The notes under the pieces: model-generated
What the model was told of the DNA's origin: nothing
Databases searched by the model: none
Seen by the model: only the letters and a program-made list of their open reading frames with translations
Source of the DNA: Paraspadella gotoi
Lineage: Eukaryota > Chaetognatha
Reading direction: 5' to 3'
DNA length: 64,000 nucleotides
Assembly: GCA_051294375.1 (NCBI GenBank)
Contig: CM119265.1
Coordinates: forward strand, 26,852,517-26,916,516
Shown: piece after piece, positions 33,251-44,223 of the stretch
Numbering within the stretch: position 1 is the first letter of the stretch
Layout of the letters: the number at the start of each line of letters is the position of its first letter
Position numbers and translations under genes: made by a program

Positions 33251-33417
33251 CTGATTCTATAATTTTTTTTTTTTTTATTTATATTGACGACTTAATATTT
33301 AATTTTTTTTTATTTAAATTAATAGCAATCGAAGGCATAAGTCATTTTTTAACACTTTCGACTTAATTTAATTTGTCTAATACTAATGATTGTTTGCATT
33401 TTTTTTCCTCTCTACAG

Positions 33418-33803
33418 GCCAAGGGTCCTTCGGCCAAGTCCTCAAGGCCATCGACCACAAGACCTCCCAACCGGTCGCAATTAAAATTCTCCGTCAAACA
33501 AATCAGTCATCGAAGAGGCTCGGCGAGAAGTCTCCATCTTGCAGACTCTCGCCGAGGCCGACCCGAGGCATTGCCAACGTGGTCAACCTCAAAGACTTCC
33601 ACTCTGACTTCCGAGGACACCCCGTCCTCGTATTCGAGCTTCTCGGTCGAAGCGTCATTGACCGTCTCGAGGACCGGGGGTTCGAGGATTTCTCGGAGGA
33701 GGCCGTCAGGAGGATGGCCTTCGCGATGCTTTCGGGGATCAAGCATCTTCATGACAACAATATCGTACATTGTGACCTTAAGCCGGAAAACATGGCTTTC
33801 AAG
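33418..33803 (+). CDS. dyrk: DYRK-like kinase exon 3, copy 1 (frameshifted)
   Basis: Acceptor TCTCTACAG, donor GTGAGA. Codes GQGSFGQV, VAIKILRQ, then about 28 residues out of frame (three scattered base losses against copy 2), then back in frame through NVVNLKDFHSDFRGHPVLVF, HDNNIVHCDLKPEN. Net length is three bases less than copy 2. A pair of compensating indels also changes GFRGFSEE to GFEDFSEE. The pattern fits consensus errors or a decayed allele. Confidence 0.88.
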
Positions 33804-33894
33804 GTGAGATGGAAAAAACATATTTTGGGGATTTATTTTATATTTTAAAATTTGTTTCTATTCAAATAATTGGCACCATTTTTCGAAAGCGCCC

Positions 33895-34080
33895 AATTTG
33901 TATTCTTAATTCCTGAACTTTATTTTAATATTTAATCCTAAACTAATCCTTTATTCTATTTCTTATTTATTTTTTAACCTTGATCCTTAACCCAAAATCG
34001 AACCAAATCACTATCCAAATTCTTAACCTTAATCTTTAACTTAATCCTTAACCGAATCATTATCTTTAAAATTTAAACAA
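33895..34080. repeat. Degenerate TTAACC/AATCCTTAACC words in intron 3
   Basis: Repeated AATCCTTAACC, TTAACCTTAATC and similar words, telomere-like only in a loose sense. Duplicated at 42,290-42,480. Confidence 0.6.
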
Positions 34081-34427
34081 AATCTTAAATTATGAACTAA
34101 TTTATTCTGAATTAAAGCTAAAATTTTGCCCTTTTACAAAAATGGTCATATAATTTGCCATTTAGTTCGTTAATTTGAGGTTTTACAAAAAATATGAATT
34201 TTATCCTTTTAATAAAGAACATTGCAATATTTTACATTCAGGATTATTTCGAGTAAAAATTGTATATGATTTATGTAAAGTATTTTATTCACTCTGATTC
34301 TGTCATTCACTGTCTCTCTCCTCTTACATTCTTTTTCTCCTATATACGTAGTTGTTTCTATTACACTATACTCTTTCTCCCTCCCCACACAAACGCAACT
34401 AATTTCTCCCCTCTTAATCTTTTCCAG

Positions 34428-35117
34428 ACCGACAACCTTGGCCTCAAACTCCTGGATCTTGGCCTCTCTTCCACTCGGGCCAAGTTCCCTCAGAAGCTTC
34501 GGGACGCTCTTCTACAACCTCCCGAACTCCTTCTCGGCGCCCCCAGTGATAAACCCTCGACATGTGGTCGTTCGGCTGTATTTTGGCCGAATTACTCACT
34601 GGGGTTCCTTTATTTCAAGGCTGCACCCCTGAAGATCAATTCGCCGCCATCAGCGAAATGCTCGGATACATGCGCGTAGCTTGACCCGTCGCGCTGCACG
34701 AGCCCGAGACTTGTTCGCCCCGACCTTACGCCGCGCTACGCCAGCTCCGCTTGCCAGTGCGGTGATGAGGTGTGCGGCAAACAGTCGGACGGCTCGTGTC
34801 GTTGCGGCTGCGTTGATTGCGGCTGCGAGGGCGGCGAAGGGGACGGGGTTTGCGTTGGCGGGAAGCCGAATCCTCAGTGCGGGAGAACCGATGGCGGCGG
34901 ACTTCGCGGGCCGCCCGTTCATAAACTTTACGAACGCGTTGAAAGGACGGGCCTCTCCTATTCTTTCGGACCTCATTCGAGAGTGCCTTCATTTGGATCC
35001 GAAGGATCGAATAACCGTGGATGATGCGTTAAATCATCCGTGGATTAAATTAATGAAGATAGAAGAGATAAGGGGAGAAGTGACATGGAGACGGGCTTTT
35101 TCACGTGTATTTTATAA
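34428..35117 (+). CDS. dyrk: DYRK-like kinase exon 4, copy 1 (frameshifted)
   Basis: Counterpart of 42,842-43,540. [14 protein letters not shown] is in frame, then indels scatter the reading across all three frames (for example FDMWSFGC is lost as HVVVRLYF). [20 protein letters not shown]-type sequence and the TTTTATAA end remain. It could not make a full kinase as written. Confidence 0.88.
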
Positions 35118-35582
35118 TTACAATTATCTTTTATGATCTTATATTTATATCTTATATCTATATCCTATATTTATATTATCATAAAACTAAAAACTTAACT
35201 TTATTCGTGCCTTATTTTTTTTATTGTTGTACTGTATTATCGTGATAACAATTTCTCTGAAAGTTGAAGCTGTGATTTAGAATGTTATTTTAATAATGTT
35301 ATATTGATTGTGTCATTTTTAACAAGTCGTATTTAACTCTCAAATTATGAGAATTTTTTTGTTTTAGAATGTTACTTTAACAATTTTTGGTTATCAATTA
35401 GGTTACTATTCCCCCGCAGGACCTCCTCGCTGTCTCACCAGGTGAGTGAAATCATCCCGTGGAGCGAGTGAGTGTGCAAGTGTGCATGGCGACTGCAGGC
35501 GCCTGTATGTGTACAAGTGCTGGTACTGTGCGGCACCACTAATCAATCTCCCTCTCTCCCCCTTTCTTTTCATGTTCCCGTC

Positions 35583-35783
35583 ATGGCCCGCCCTTCTCGC
35601 CATGCCTCTTCGCGTTTCTCGCTCTCCAACTCCGCTCATTCGTTGCGCGAGGCCGTCGTTCCCTCGGCCTCCGGCTCCTCGGCTGCGGACGTCGCCGCCG
35701 CCTTCTCCAGTCTCTCAACGCCGGCTTCTCCGGGAGAGGCCTTCTGACGCCTCTCTTACTCCCGCGCCATCTCTCTTGGTTAG
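35583..35783 (+). CDS. Possible short exon, unrecognised (copy 1)
   Basis: A GC-rich island in AT-rich surroundings. From an ATG it reads MARPSRHASSRFSLSNSAHS, then LREAVVPSASGSSAADVAAA, then a frame change, with QSLNAGLLRER readable in copy 2, to a GTTAG/GTATGG possible donor. It is conserved at 44,018-44,223. I do not recognise the protein. It could equally be a CpG-rich promoter or untranslated exon; candidate splice sites (CCCCGCAG at 35,413-35,420, CACCAG/GTGAGT at 35,441) lie just upstream. Confidence 0.3.
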
Positions 35784-36674
35784 GTATGGGTGTGTCCCTG
35801 TGTCCCCCCGTGCGTCGTGTACTCTAGGTCATGCGGTCGTACGCATGGTCTCTACCCACTACTAAACCAGGTGAGTCCAGCGAGTGGTCGCGGTGAATAG
35901 GTCACTATTTTATTGATGTTAGCGAATTTTATTGTCGCCCGTTTTTAAATTTATTTTCGCCAACTGGAATTTTAAATAATATTAAAAAATAATATTAAAA
36001 AAATATTAAAAATTATTACCTCACTTACCTTAACTCTAAAAAACCCGTAACCCAGTCGGCGAAAGTAAAAGTTAAACAATTAAAAACTTTAAAAGTCTTA
36101 TTAATATTATTGTAAATATTTAAGCATTAGGATCGTTTGAAACATGTTTAGTAAAGTTGAGCACTGGGGAACAAAATTTAACTTGAACAAACAAGGATAT
36201 TTAGACGTGAGATAGTATAATTAAGGAGTAACAAAAAATATTTTGCATATATTGTTTAGGGAACAGTATCATTAAATAAATATTTTATAGTAATATCCTT
36301 ATAAAATAATTTTTTAATTGTTATTAAAGATTCCGATTTTCTATAACAAGTATCAAAAATATCAAATATGTTATTAAAAATTTCAATGTCTTCAGCATCA
36401 AATTGGAAAAAAAGGTCCAAATTCTTTACATTTTACTGTAGTAAAAACTATGAAATTTTTAGTTATTTTTCGTTGCTTTAACCTAAAAATATAAAACGTT
36501 TTTTAAAATGTTTTTTTTCGCGAATCCGAAACTGTTCAAGATTAAAAATAAGATTTTGAAATTTAATGATTTTATAAGGATATACTATAAGGAAATTCAA
36601 TGATATTGTTTTTAAAAAAGGTCTTAATGATTTTTATTACATATACAAAGGCAGCAAAATAATATTATTTTAGA

Positions 36675-36760
36675 CCCGCGACCCAGGAGCCAATCAGCGT
36701 CCGCCACGCATTGAATCGGTGTCCGTACTTAAGTATTACTTAAAAAGAATCCTAAAGATG
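36675..36760 (+). promoter_or_regulatory. CCAAT + TATA-like unit 1, copy 1
   Basis: GGAGCCAATCAGCGTCCG, 20-odd bases with a second degenerate ATTGAATCGG, then TACTTAAGTATTACTT and AAAGATGTCGCTAGA. The same ordered words recur at 37,450. It looks like a polymerase II core promoter but no gene product downstream is recognised. Confidence 0.35.
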
Positions 36761-37449
36761 TCGCTAGAACTCGATTTCAATAAAGGTTCTTGCCGGTCAG
36801 TAAGAAAGACAAAAGAGCCCCGAGGGAAAAGTAGAGAATTTGAATTTCACGAATATATAAAAGTTTTGATTCGAAGAGTGTTTCTAAGAGTCGCGATGCT
36901 TCTTTGAATCCAAACTTGGGCAACTACGCTAACGAAGAACTCGGAATTAGGATGAATGGCGCAGAGAAGACGATGGCGCCGGTGAAATAGCGAAGAGGAG
37001 ACGATGGCGCCTCAAATAGCGAAGAGGAGACATATGGCGCCGGTTAAGACGCTCAGGATGGCGACGACAGATCTCACAGAAATGGCGGTATCGATTAGCC
37101 TAAGCAACGAACACCGCGCAAAACCGAAGCCGGGGACTTGACGAAACCAAGTACTTGAGAGTTAGAAGTCCTGGCCAAAGATAATAAAACATTTAAAACA
37201 AACTCAGAAAATATATATAAAGTTTAAAGAGACGGTTCTTACTTGTTTTCTGAAGCCAAAATGGTGCAAAAAAGGTTTCTTCTCTCACAATAAGGTCCAG
37301 TAGAGCCAGCGATTACAAAAAAGTAGAAATTAAAGATTTCCGAATATGTTATATGCTATATTTTGAATTAATAGCATTTAAAAGCCGTTAAAAAGCAAGT
37401 GGTGAACTGAGCTAACCAAATAAGACTGCACGTTGGCACTCGGATTTAA

Positions 37450-37535
37450 CCCGCGAACCCGACAGCCAATCAGCGCCCTCAGATACACACCGCCAATCGG
37501 AGTCTTTACTTAAATATATAACTTGGTACATAATC
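37450..37535 (+). promoter_or_regulatory. CCAAT + TATA-like unit 2, copy 1
   Basis: ACAGCCAATCAGCGCCC, a second box CGCCAATCGG, TACTTAAATATATAACTT and, 25 bp on, AAAGATGTCGCTA. A diverged tandem relative of the unit at 36,675, with similarity continuing about 120 bp downstream (GACAAAAGAGC, AAAAGTAGAGAA). Confidence 0.4.
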
Positions 37536-38111
37536 GAATCCAAAGATGTCGCTAATCGCTGAAACTAAAGACACTTGACGTGCAAGGAAAACCGACAAAA
37601 GAGCAATGGGCATAAAAGTAGAGAAATGGGTGATCTTCCTAATATAAAGGTTTGTTATTTCGTAACAAGTTTGTTGTTTGTTGTTTCCTAACATTAACCT
37701 TTTAACATTGGCCCAGCTGACAAAAAAAAAAAAACCACAGAAAATTATTAAAAATTACTTAATTAGGTTTATCTACTATCTACTAAACTATAATTAATTA
37801 CTTAACTTCCACTCAGTTCTCGTAAGCAGATCCGACATGTTTTTCTCAAACTTGTTTTCTTTAAAAATAATTTTGCAACTTTCGTGAGAATGAGATCCTG
37901 AAGCGGTGACAGAAATTGTGGAAAAAAAAGAGAAACACGGAACAACAATTAGAACAGAAAAGAACAGGAGACACCAAGCATGTAAACACGGAACAACAAT
38001 TAGAACAGAAAAGAACAGGAGACACCAAGCCATGTATTAAAACTCGTCTCTGTCTCTGTCTGAATTTCTGTTCTCATCTGGATTTCTTTTTTTTACTTCT
38101 TTTTCATTTCT

Positions 38112-38153
<42 letters not shown>

Positions 38154-39323
38154 CCGGTGGAGGAAAGGAAAAAGAGAGAGAGAGAGAGAAGAGAAGAGCG
38201 AATCGAAGAAGACTTCCTCCTTCCTGGTCATAGAATTCCGATGGTGTATTTACTTTTATAGCTCTCTCTCTCTCTCTCTCTCTATGTCCGTCTGTTTCAC
38301 TCTCTCTCAATCACACTTTCTCTCAATCCTTCTCTCTCTCTCTTCTGTGGTTCTTCTTCCATTTCTTCTCTCTCTCTCTCTCTCTCCTGCTTTACTATTA
38401 ACTTTTATTGGCCCCCGCCTTGATTGCCCCTCTCCTTTTATATGGCCGAGGAAGTCGGAATTGGTCCCCCTTTGGTTGTTTCCAAAGGGTCAGGTAAATT
38501 CTTAATCAAATCTGCATCAAGTCGGACTTTGAAAAAAAAAAGGAAATTTTTCGACAACACTGTTGAGAGGTAGGGAAATAGAGAAGTAAAAAGATAAAGA
38601 AAAGAAAGTAGAAAAAGAGAAAGAAAAGAAGAAAGAGAGAAAGAAGAAGAAAAAGAAAGAAGATGAAAGAGACAAAGAAAGAAGAAAAGAAGAAAAGAGA
38701 GAAAAAATGGGAAAAAAAGAGAGAGGAATAAAAAATAGAGATAGAAAAAAAGAAATTAATTATGAAAAGAAAGAGAAAAGTAACTAAAATAAAAGAAAGA
38801 AAGAAAGAAAGATCTCCAACGGATCCACAAAAAAAGACGAAATTTTCTAAAATGACAAAAAATCGAGTTTGGTTTCGTCACGAGTCGAACTCATTAATTC
38901 TCCTTTGCTGAGAGAGAACTGGATTTTACTCTTTCTCTATCTTTCATTCTTGCTTTCTTTCTTTCTATTTTTTTTATCCTTTTATATTTTTTCTTTTTTC
39001 TTTGTTTTTCTCTTCTTTCTTTCTTTCTATCTTTCTCGCTTTTTTTTCACTTTCTTTCTACTTTCTATTTCTTGCTTTATTTCTTTCTTTAATTTTTTTC
39101 TCTTTTTTCTCTTCTTTCTCTTTGTTATTTTCTTTCAAAATTTGATAATTTTTTCGAAATCACAGTTTTTTCCTTTTTTTTTTCAATTTCTATTTAATTC
39201 TATTTAATTATGTTAACTCTAAACTTCTTTCTGATTATATTTCTCCTCTTTTCTTTTTAGTTCTATTTTTTAGTTGACTATTTCTGTCCCTTTTTTTCCT
39301 TATCTCTATCCCTATCTCGCTAT

Positions 39324-39663
39324 GACACAATGAAAAATGGCGTAACGTTACTGTTTCCGTGCATAAAAAAATTCCACTGTTCATATTATTATATTTCTTT
39401 TTATTTTTGAAACGTTATAGTTTCATATATTGATATCAAATATCAATGCAAAATCTTTTTTGTTTTAGATATGATGAATATAGGGTGCAAAGATGATAAA
39501 TTTTTTAAAAGTTACTATTCATATTTATTCATAGAACTGTAAAAGAAAAAATAAAAAAAATAATAGTACTAATAGTAGTGTTATGTCTCAAATAGATGGA
39601 AAAAAAAAACCTCATTTAAAATTTGATGGGAAGTAGGGTAACTAAGGCTTATCAATGGCATCC
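39324..39663. mobile_element. 2.1-kb inverted-repeat element, left 340 bp (copy 1)
   Basis: Starts GACACAATGAAAAATGGCG like the full element at 47,834 and is cut off by the contig end. Confidence 0.7.
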
Positions 39664-39688
39664 NNNNNNNNNNNNNNNNNNNNNNNNN
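39664..39688. other. 25-N scaffold gap between the two DYRK copies
   Basis: Exactly 25 N. Sequence right of the gap (39,689) corresponds to 31,305. Confidence 0.99.
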
Positions 39689-40726
39689 CTTTTTATTTTT
39701 AGACGTTATAAGGGGCGATTCAAATTATTTAAATTTTTCCGTTAAAGGAAAACGAAATTTTTTCGCGCTTTAACAACATTTCTTTTTCACCAATCTCAAA
39801 ATTCACTCACTCTCTTCCCTTCCCTCACTTTTCTCCTGTCCTAACATCTGACCACTGTCCTTTACTCAATTCTTTGTTGGAAACTCTCTCACTCTCTCTC
39901 TCTCACCCAAGATACGAGGAAACCTACTCGGAAGCGGGTTTCGACTCAATTTCAAACTGTGGAAAGTGCAACAAAGGGGAGTAAAGCTAGGAGTCGAACA
40001 GACGGCGCCTCAGCAGATTCATTCGCGATGAGCCGAGCAGTCGGCCGGAGATCGATCGTGCCAAACTTCTTCATTGTGCCAAACTTCCTCATTATTACAA
40101 AATACAACCCTCTAAATCTAAATTAAGACGAGTTAAACACTTAAAGTAAATTTGTTAGTGCGTATTAAAGTTAATTCGTTATTGCGGATCGCGTATTGAA
40201 GTAAATTCGTTATTGTGCATTAGAAATATTAATTTTAACTTTTTTACTTACGAGACATTGCGGTTTAATGCTGTTTTCAGGCAGTTTAATACTGTTTTCA
40301 GAGTCATGTATAACGTCACGTGTAGTTATAAAATTTGGATTAAAACCGCGTAGTTGACTATCGGTTACTATACTATTGTTACGGGATATTACGGTTATAT
40401 TAGTGTTGACTTTAAAAACGATCGGTACCGATTTTAAATAATTTTTGGCCATCAACTATTAACTTACGTAATGTCAAAAATTGCAGAATAGGTCTGCAAC
40501 ATTTTGTTCAGATAGAACTTTTTACTCAGTCAAACAGTCATAATAGATCAAATTGTAGTAGTTTAGGAATTATCTGTAAACTGTCACTGTTTATTATGAT
40601 GCCTAAAGGACCAACACTGGCCCAGGCGTTAATAGATGTATTAATCATCATCATCATCTCAATATCTCCTCCTTCTCTCTCTCCCTAAACCAATATAAAA
40701 AGTTTGTGAAAATATCTTTTTCAATG

Positions 40727-40755
40727 CTGATGAAGACTCGAAAACTAGTTGAAAC
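40727..40755 (+). ncRNA. Hammerhead-like core motif, copy 2
   Basis: Identical to the motif at 32,339-32,367; same caveats. Confidence 0.25.
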
Positions 40756-40974
40756 TTGTCCATTACATAAAAAATCAATGTTGTTAAAGCGCGAAAAAAT
40801 TTCGTTTTACTTTAATCTATTTCAAAAAAAACGAAAGGATTATCACAAACAAACATTTGAAAAAATAATTCGTTACTCATATCAGCGATTTTTAATTTTA
40901 TCAAAAAGTTAATACCAATAATGACTAACGTTTCATGCAACCTTCATTAACTTTAAATTCTCTCTACTTTACAG

Positions 40975-41090
40975 GAAAAACAATCAGTACGTCGTCCATA
41001 ATCAACTTCGGTTTGATGACGAAGCTGGACTCTATAAATATATTTCCGGAGATCATATCTTATTCAGATATGAGGTCGTGAAAGTCTTAG
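40975..41090 (+). CDS. dyrk: DYRK-like kinase exon 2, copy 2
   Basis: Identical coding to 32,586-32,701: acceptor TTTACAG, donor GTAAGT, ends RYEVVKVLG in phase 1. It supplies residues 151-188 if exon 1 at 30.7 kb belongs to the same gene. Confidence 0.93.
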
Positions 41091-41815
41091 GTAAGTTTTT
41101 TTTGGGGGGGCAAGGGTTATTTTTTTATATATTTTTTTTTATTAAAATCAAATGACAGAAAACGACATAATGACACAATGACATAAAATGACGTAATGAC
41201 TAAAGGGTTAAACATGACTAAACATTACCCAGACAATAAGCATTGGACATTAGACTTAAAACGATATTAAATGATGTAAAAAAGTAATGACATAATGATG
41301 TAATGACTAAATGTGACTAAAATGACAATGACATATTGACTAAAAAATCAAGGTTAAAGTTTAAATTAAGGTTAAGGTTAATTTTTAATTTTAAGATAAT
41401 GTCTAAGTTTAAGTTAGTGTTAGTCATGGTTTGTGGCAGAGGCAATTTAATTATTTAATTATTTAATTATGTTTAATTAGTGTAAAAAGACTGATTCAAT
41501 TTTTTTTTTAATAAGATTGATCCTATGGAATTGGTACAACCAATATAAAAATTATCCATTCATTTAATAAATAAGCTATCTTGCCCCTGACTTTGGACAG
41601 GCTTTGGTGGTTTAAGGCCTCCATCACTCTTACAAGATATGATTCTGATTCTATAATTTTTTTTTATTTTATTTTATATTGACGACTTAATATTTAATTT
41701 TTTTTTATTTAAATTAATAGCAATCGAAGGCATTAAGTACTATTTTTTAACACTTTCGACTTAATTTAATTTGTCTAATACTAATGATTGTTTGCATTTT
41801 TTTTCCTCTCTACAG

Positions 41816-42204
41816 GCCAAGGGTCCTTCGGCCAAGTCCTCAAGGCCATCGACCACAAGACCTCCCAACCGGTCGCAATTAAAATTCTCCGTCAAAACAA
41901 ATCAGTCATCGAAGAGGCTCGGCGAGAAGTCTCCATCTTGCAGACTCTCGCCGAGGCCGACCCCGAGGGCATTGCCAACGTGGTCAACCTCAAAGACTTC
42001 CACTCTGACTTCCGAGGACACCCCGTCCTCGTATTCGAGCTTCTCGGTCGAAGCGTCATTGACCGTCTCGAGGACCGGGGGTTCCGAGGATTCTCGGAGG
42101 AGGCCGTCAGGAGGATGGCCTTCGCGATGCTTTCGGGGATCAAGCATCTTCATGACAACAATATCGTACATTGTGACCTTAAGCCGGAAAACATGGCTTT
42201 CAAG
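41816..42204 (+). CDS. dyrk: DYRK-like kinase exon 3, copy 2 (intact N-lobe and catalytic loop)
   Basis: 389 bp, acceptor TCTCTACAG, donor GTGAGA, ending on a whole codon. Numbered from the exon 1 Met: glycine loop GQGSFGQV 189-196; ATP-binding Lys 211 in VAIK; helix C ending EEARREVSIL; FHSDFRGHPVLVFELLG hinge region; catalytic loop HCDLKPEN 307-314 with Asp309, Lys311 and Asn314. Cys in place of Arg in HRD is the DYRK/HIPK-group signature. DYRKs are Ser/Thr kinases that autophosphorylate a loop tyrosine during folding. The sequence MAFK replaces the usual ILLK after the loop. Frame is open throughout. Confidence 0.94.
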
Positions 42205-42841
42205 GTGAGATGGAAAAAAACATATTTTGGGGCATTTATTTTATATTTTAAAAGTTTGTTTCTATTCAAATAATTGGCACCATTTTTCGAAAGCGCCCAA
42301 TTTGTATTCTTAATTCCTGAACTTTATTTTAATATTTAATCCTAAACTAATCCTTTATTCTATTTCTTAATTTTATTTTTTAACCTTGATCCTTAACCCA
42401 AAATCGAACCAAATCACTATCCAAATTCTTAACCTTAATCTTTAACTTAATCCTTAACCGAATCATTATCTTTAAAATTTAAACAAAATCTTAAATTATG
42501 AACTAATTTTATTCTGAATTAAAGCTAAAATTTTGCCCTTTTACAAAAAATGGTCATATAATTTGCCAATTTAGTTCGTTAATTTGAGGTTTTACAAAAA
42601 ATATGAATTTTTATCCTTTTTAATAAAGAACATTGCAATATTTTACATTCAGGATTATTTCGAGTAAAAATTGTATTATGATTTATGTAAAGTATTTTAT
42701 TTCACTCTGATTCTGTCATTCACTGTCTCTCTCCTCTTACATTCTTTTTCTCCTATATACGTAGTTGTTTCTATTACACTATACTCTTTCTCCCTCCCCC
42801 ACACAAACGCAACTAATTTCTCCCCTCTTAATCTTTTCCAG

Positions 42842-43540
42842 ACCGACAACCTTGGCCTCAAACTCCTGGATCTTGGCCTCTCTTTCCACTCGGGCCAAGT
42901 TCCCTCAAGAAGCTTCGGGACGCTCTTCTACAACCCTCCCGAACTCCTTCTCGGCGCCCCCAGTGATAAACCCTTCGACATGTGGTCGTTCGGCTGTATT
43001 TTGGCCGAATTACTCACTGGGGTTCCTTTATTTCAAGGCTGCACCCCTGAAGATCAATTCGCCGCCATCAGCGAAATGCTCGGATACATGCCGCGTAGCT
43101 TGACCCGTCGCGCTGCACGAGCCCGAGACTTTGTTCGCCCCGACCTTACGCCGCGCTACGCCAGCTCCGCTTGCCAGTGCGGTGATGAGGTGTGCGGCAA
43201 ACAGTCGGACGGCTCGTGTCGTTGCGGCTGCGTTGATTGCGGCTGCGAGGGCGGCGAAGGGGACGGGGTTTGCGTTGGCGGGAAGCGAATCCTCAGTGCG
43301 GGGAGAACCGATGGCGGCGGACTTCGCGGGCCGCCCGGTTCGATAAACTTTACGAACGCGTTGAAAGGACGGGCCTCTCCTATTCTTTCGGACCTCATTC
43401 GAGAGTGCCTTCATTTGGATCCGAAGGATCGAATAACCGTGGATGATGCGTTAGATCATCCGTGGATTAAATTAATGAAGATAGAAGAGATAAGGGGAGA
43501 AGTGGACATGGAGACGGGCTTTTTCACGTGTATTTTATAA
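42842..43540 (+). CDS. dyrk: DYRK-like kinase exon 4, copy 2 (C-lobe, divergent activation loop)
   Basis: Acceptor TTTTCCAG, stop TAA; 232 residues, giving a 550-residue protein with exons 1-3. LLDLGLSF (DLG at 328-330) replaces the family IDFGSSC. The loop then reads [20 protein letters not shown] where DYRKs have the YTYIQSRFYRAPE pattern: at aligned positions both tyrosines become serine (342 and 340 in SRS) and the two phosphate-contacting arginines are lost. [20 protein letters not shown] is canonical. Residues 429-462 hold nine cysteines where relatives have a short linker before [25 protein letters not shown] closes the C-lobe. It may be a weakly active kinase, or one regulated without tyrosine autophosphorylation. 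Confidence 0.93.
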   Translation, partial: TDNLGLKLLDLGLSFHSGQVPSRSFGTLFYNPPELLLGAPSDKPFDMWSFGCILAELLTGVPLFQGCTPEDQFAAISEMLGYMPRSLTRRAARARDFVRPDLTPRYASSACQCGDEVCGKQSDGSCRCGCVDCGCEGGEGDGVCVGGKRILSAGRTDGGGLRGPPGSINFTNALKGRASPILSDLIRECLHLDPKDRITVDDALDHPWIKLMKIEEIRGEVDMETGFFTCIL

Positions 43541-44017
43541 TTACAAATTATCTTTTATCTTTTATGATCTTATATTTATATCTTATATCTATATCCTATA
43601 TTTATATTATCATAAAACTAAAAACTTAACTTTATTCGTGCCTTATTTTTTTTATTGTTGTACTGTATTATCGTGATAACAATTTTCTCTGAAAGTTGAA
43701 GCTGTGATTTAGAATGTTATTTTAATAATGTTATATTGATTGTGTCATTTTTAACAAGTCGTATTTAACTCTCAAATTATGAGAATCTTTTTTGTTTTAG
43801 AATGTTACTTTAACAATTTTTGGTTATCAATTAGGTTACTATTCCCCCCGCAGGACCTCCTCGCTGTCTCACCAGGTGAGTGAAATCATCCCGTGGAGCG
43901 AGTGAGTGTGCAAGTGTGCATGGCGACTGCATGGCGCCTGTATGTGTACAAGTGCTGGTACTGTGCGGCACCACTAATCAATCTCCCTCTCTCCCCCTTT
44001 CTTTTCATGTTCCCGTC

Positions 44018-44223
44018 ATGGCCCGCCCTTCTCGCCATGCCTCTTCGCGTTTCTCGCTCCTCCAACTCCGCTCATTCGTTGCGCGAGGCCGTCGTTCCCT
44101 CGGCCTCCGGCTCCTCGGCTGCGGACGTCGCCGCCGCCTTCTTCCAGTCTCTCAACGCCGGCCTTCTCCGGGAGAGGGCCTTCTGACGCCTCTCTTACCT
44201 CCCGCGCCATCTCTCTTGGTTAG
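44018..44223 (+). CDS. Possible short exon, unrecognised (copy 2)
   Basis: Duplicate of 35,583-35,783, with one base more after RFSL, so the initial ATG frame differs. SNSAHSLREAVVPSASGSSA, ADVAAAFFQSLNAGLLRER is open here without the ATG. Conservation of the reading in two copies is no evidence of selection because flanks are equally conserved. Confidence 0.3.

Larger units (their letters stand above)
35890..39320. other. AT-rich and CT-rich flank, copy 1
   Basis: No gene recognised. It holds two CCAAT/TATA units (36,675-36,760 and 37,450-37,535), a tandem pair of GGAACAACAATTAGAACAG units (37,937-38,030), CT/GA tracts (38,110-38,190, 38,262-38,395), an AAAGAGAAAGA purine tract (38,570-38,820) and a TTTC tract (38,930-39,190). 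Duplicated at 44,350-47,830. Confidence 0.6.
31305..39663 (+). repeat. 8.4-kb direct duplication, copy 1
   Basis: Matches 39,689-48,183 base for base except for scattered indels. It begins inside DYRK intron 1 and ends inside the 2.1-kb inverted-repeat element, exactly at a 25-N gap. It contains DYRK exons 2-4 with frameshifts. The duplicated unit starting and ending exactly at a contig junction suggests unmerged overlapping contigs or haplotypes. Confidence 0.95.

Noticed and set aside
33503-33821. Minus-strand open frames opposite the DYRK exons
   Set aside because: They are shadows of the GC-rich coding strand. Plus-strand frames match the kinase motif by motif and have splice sites.
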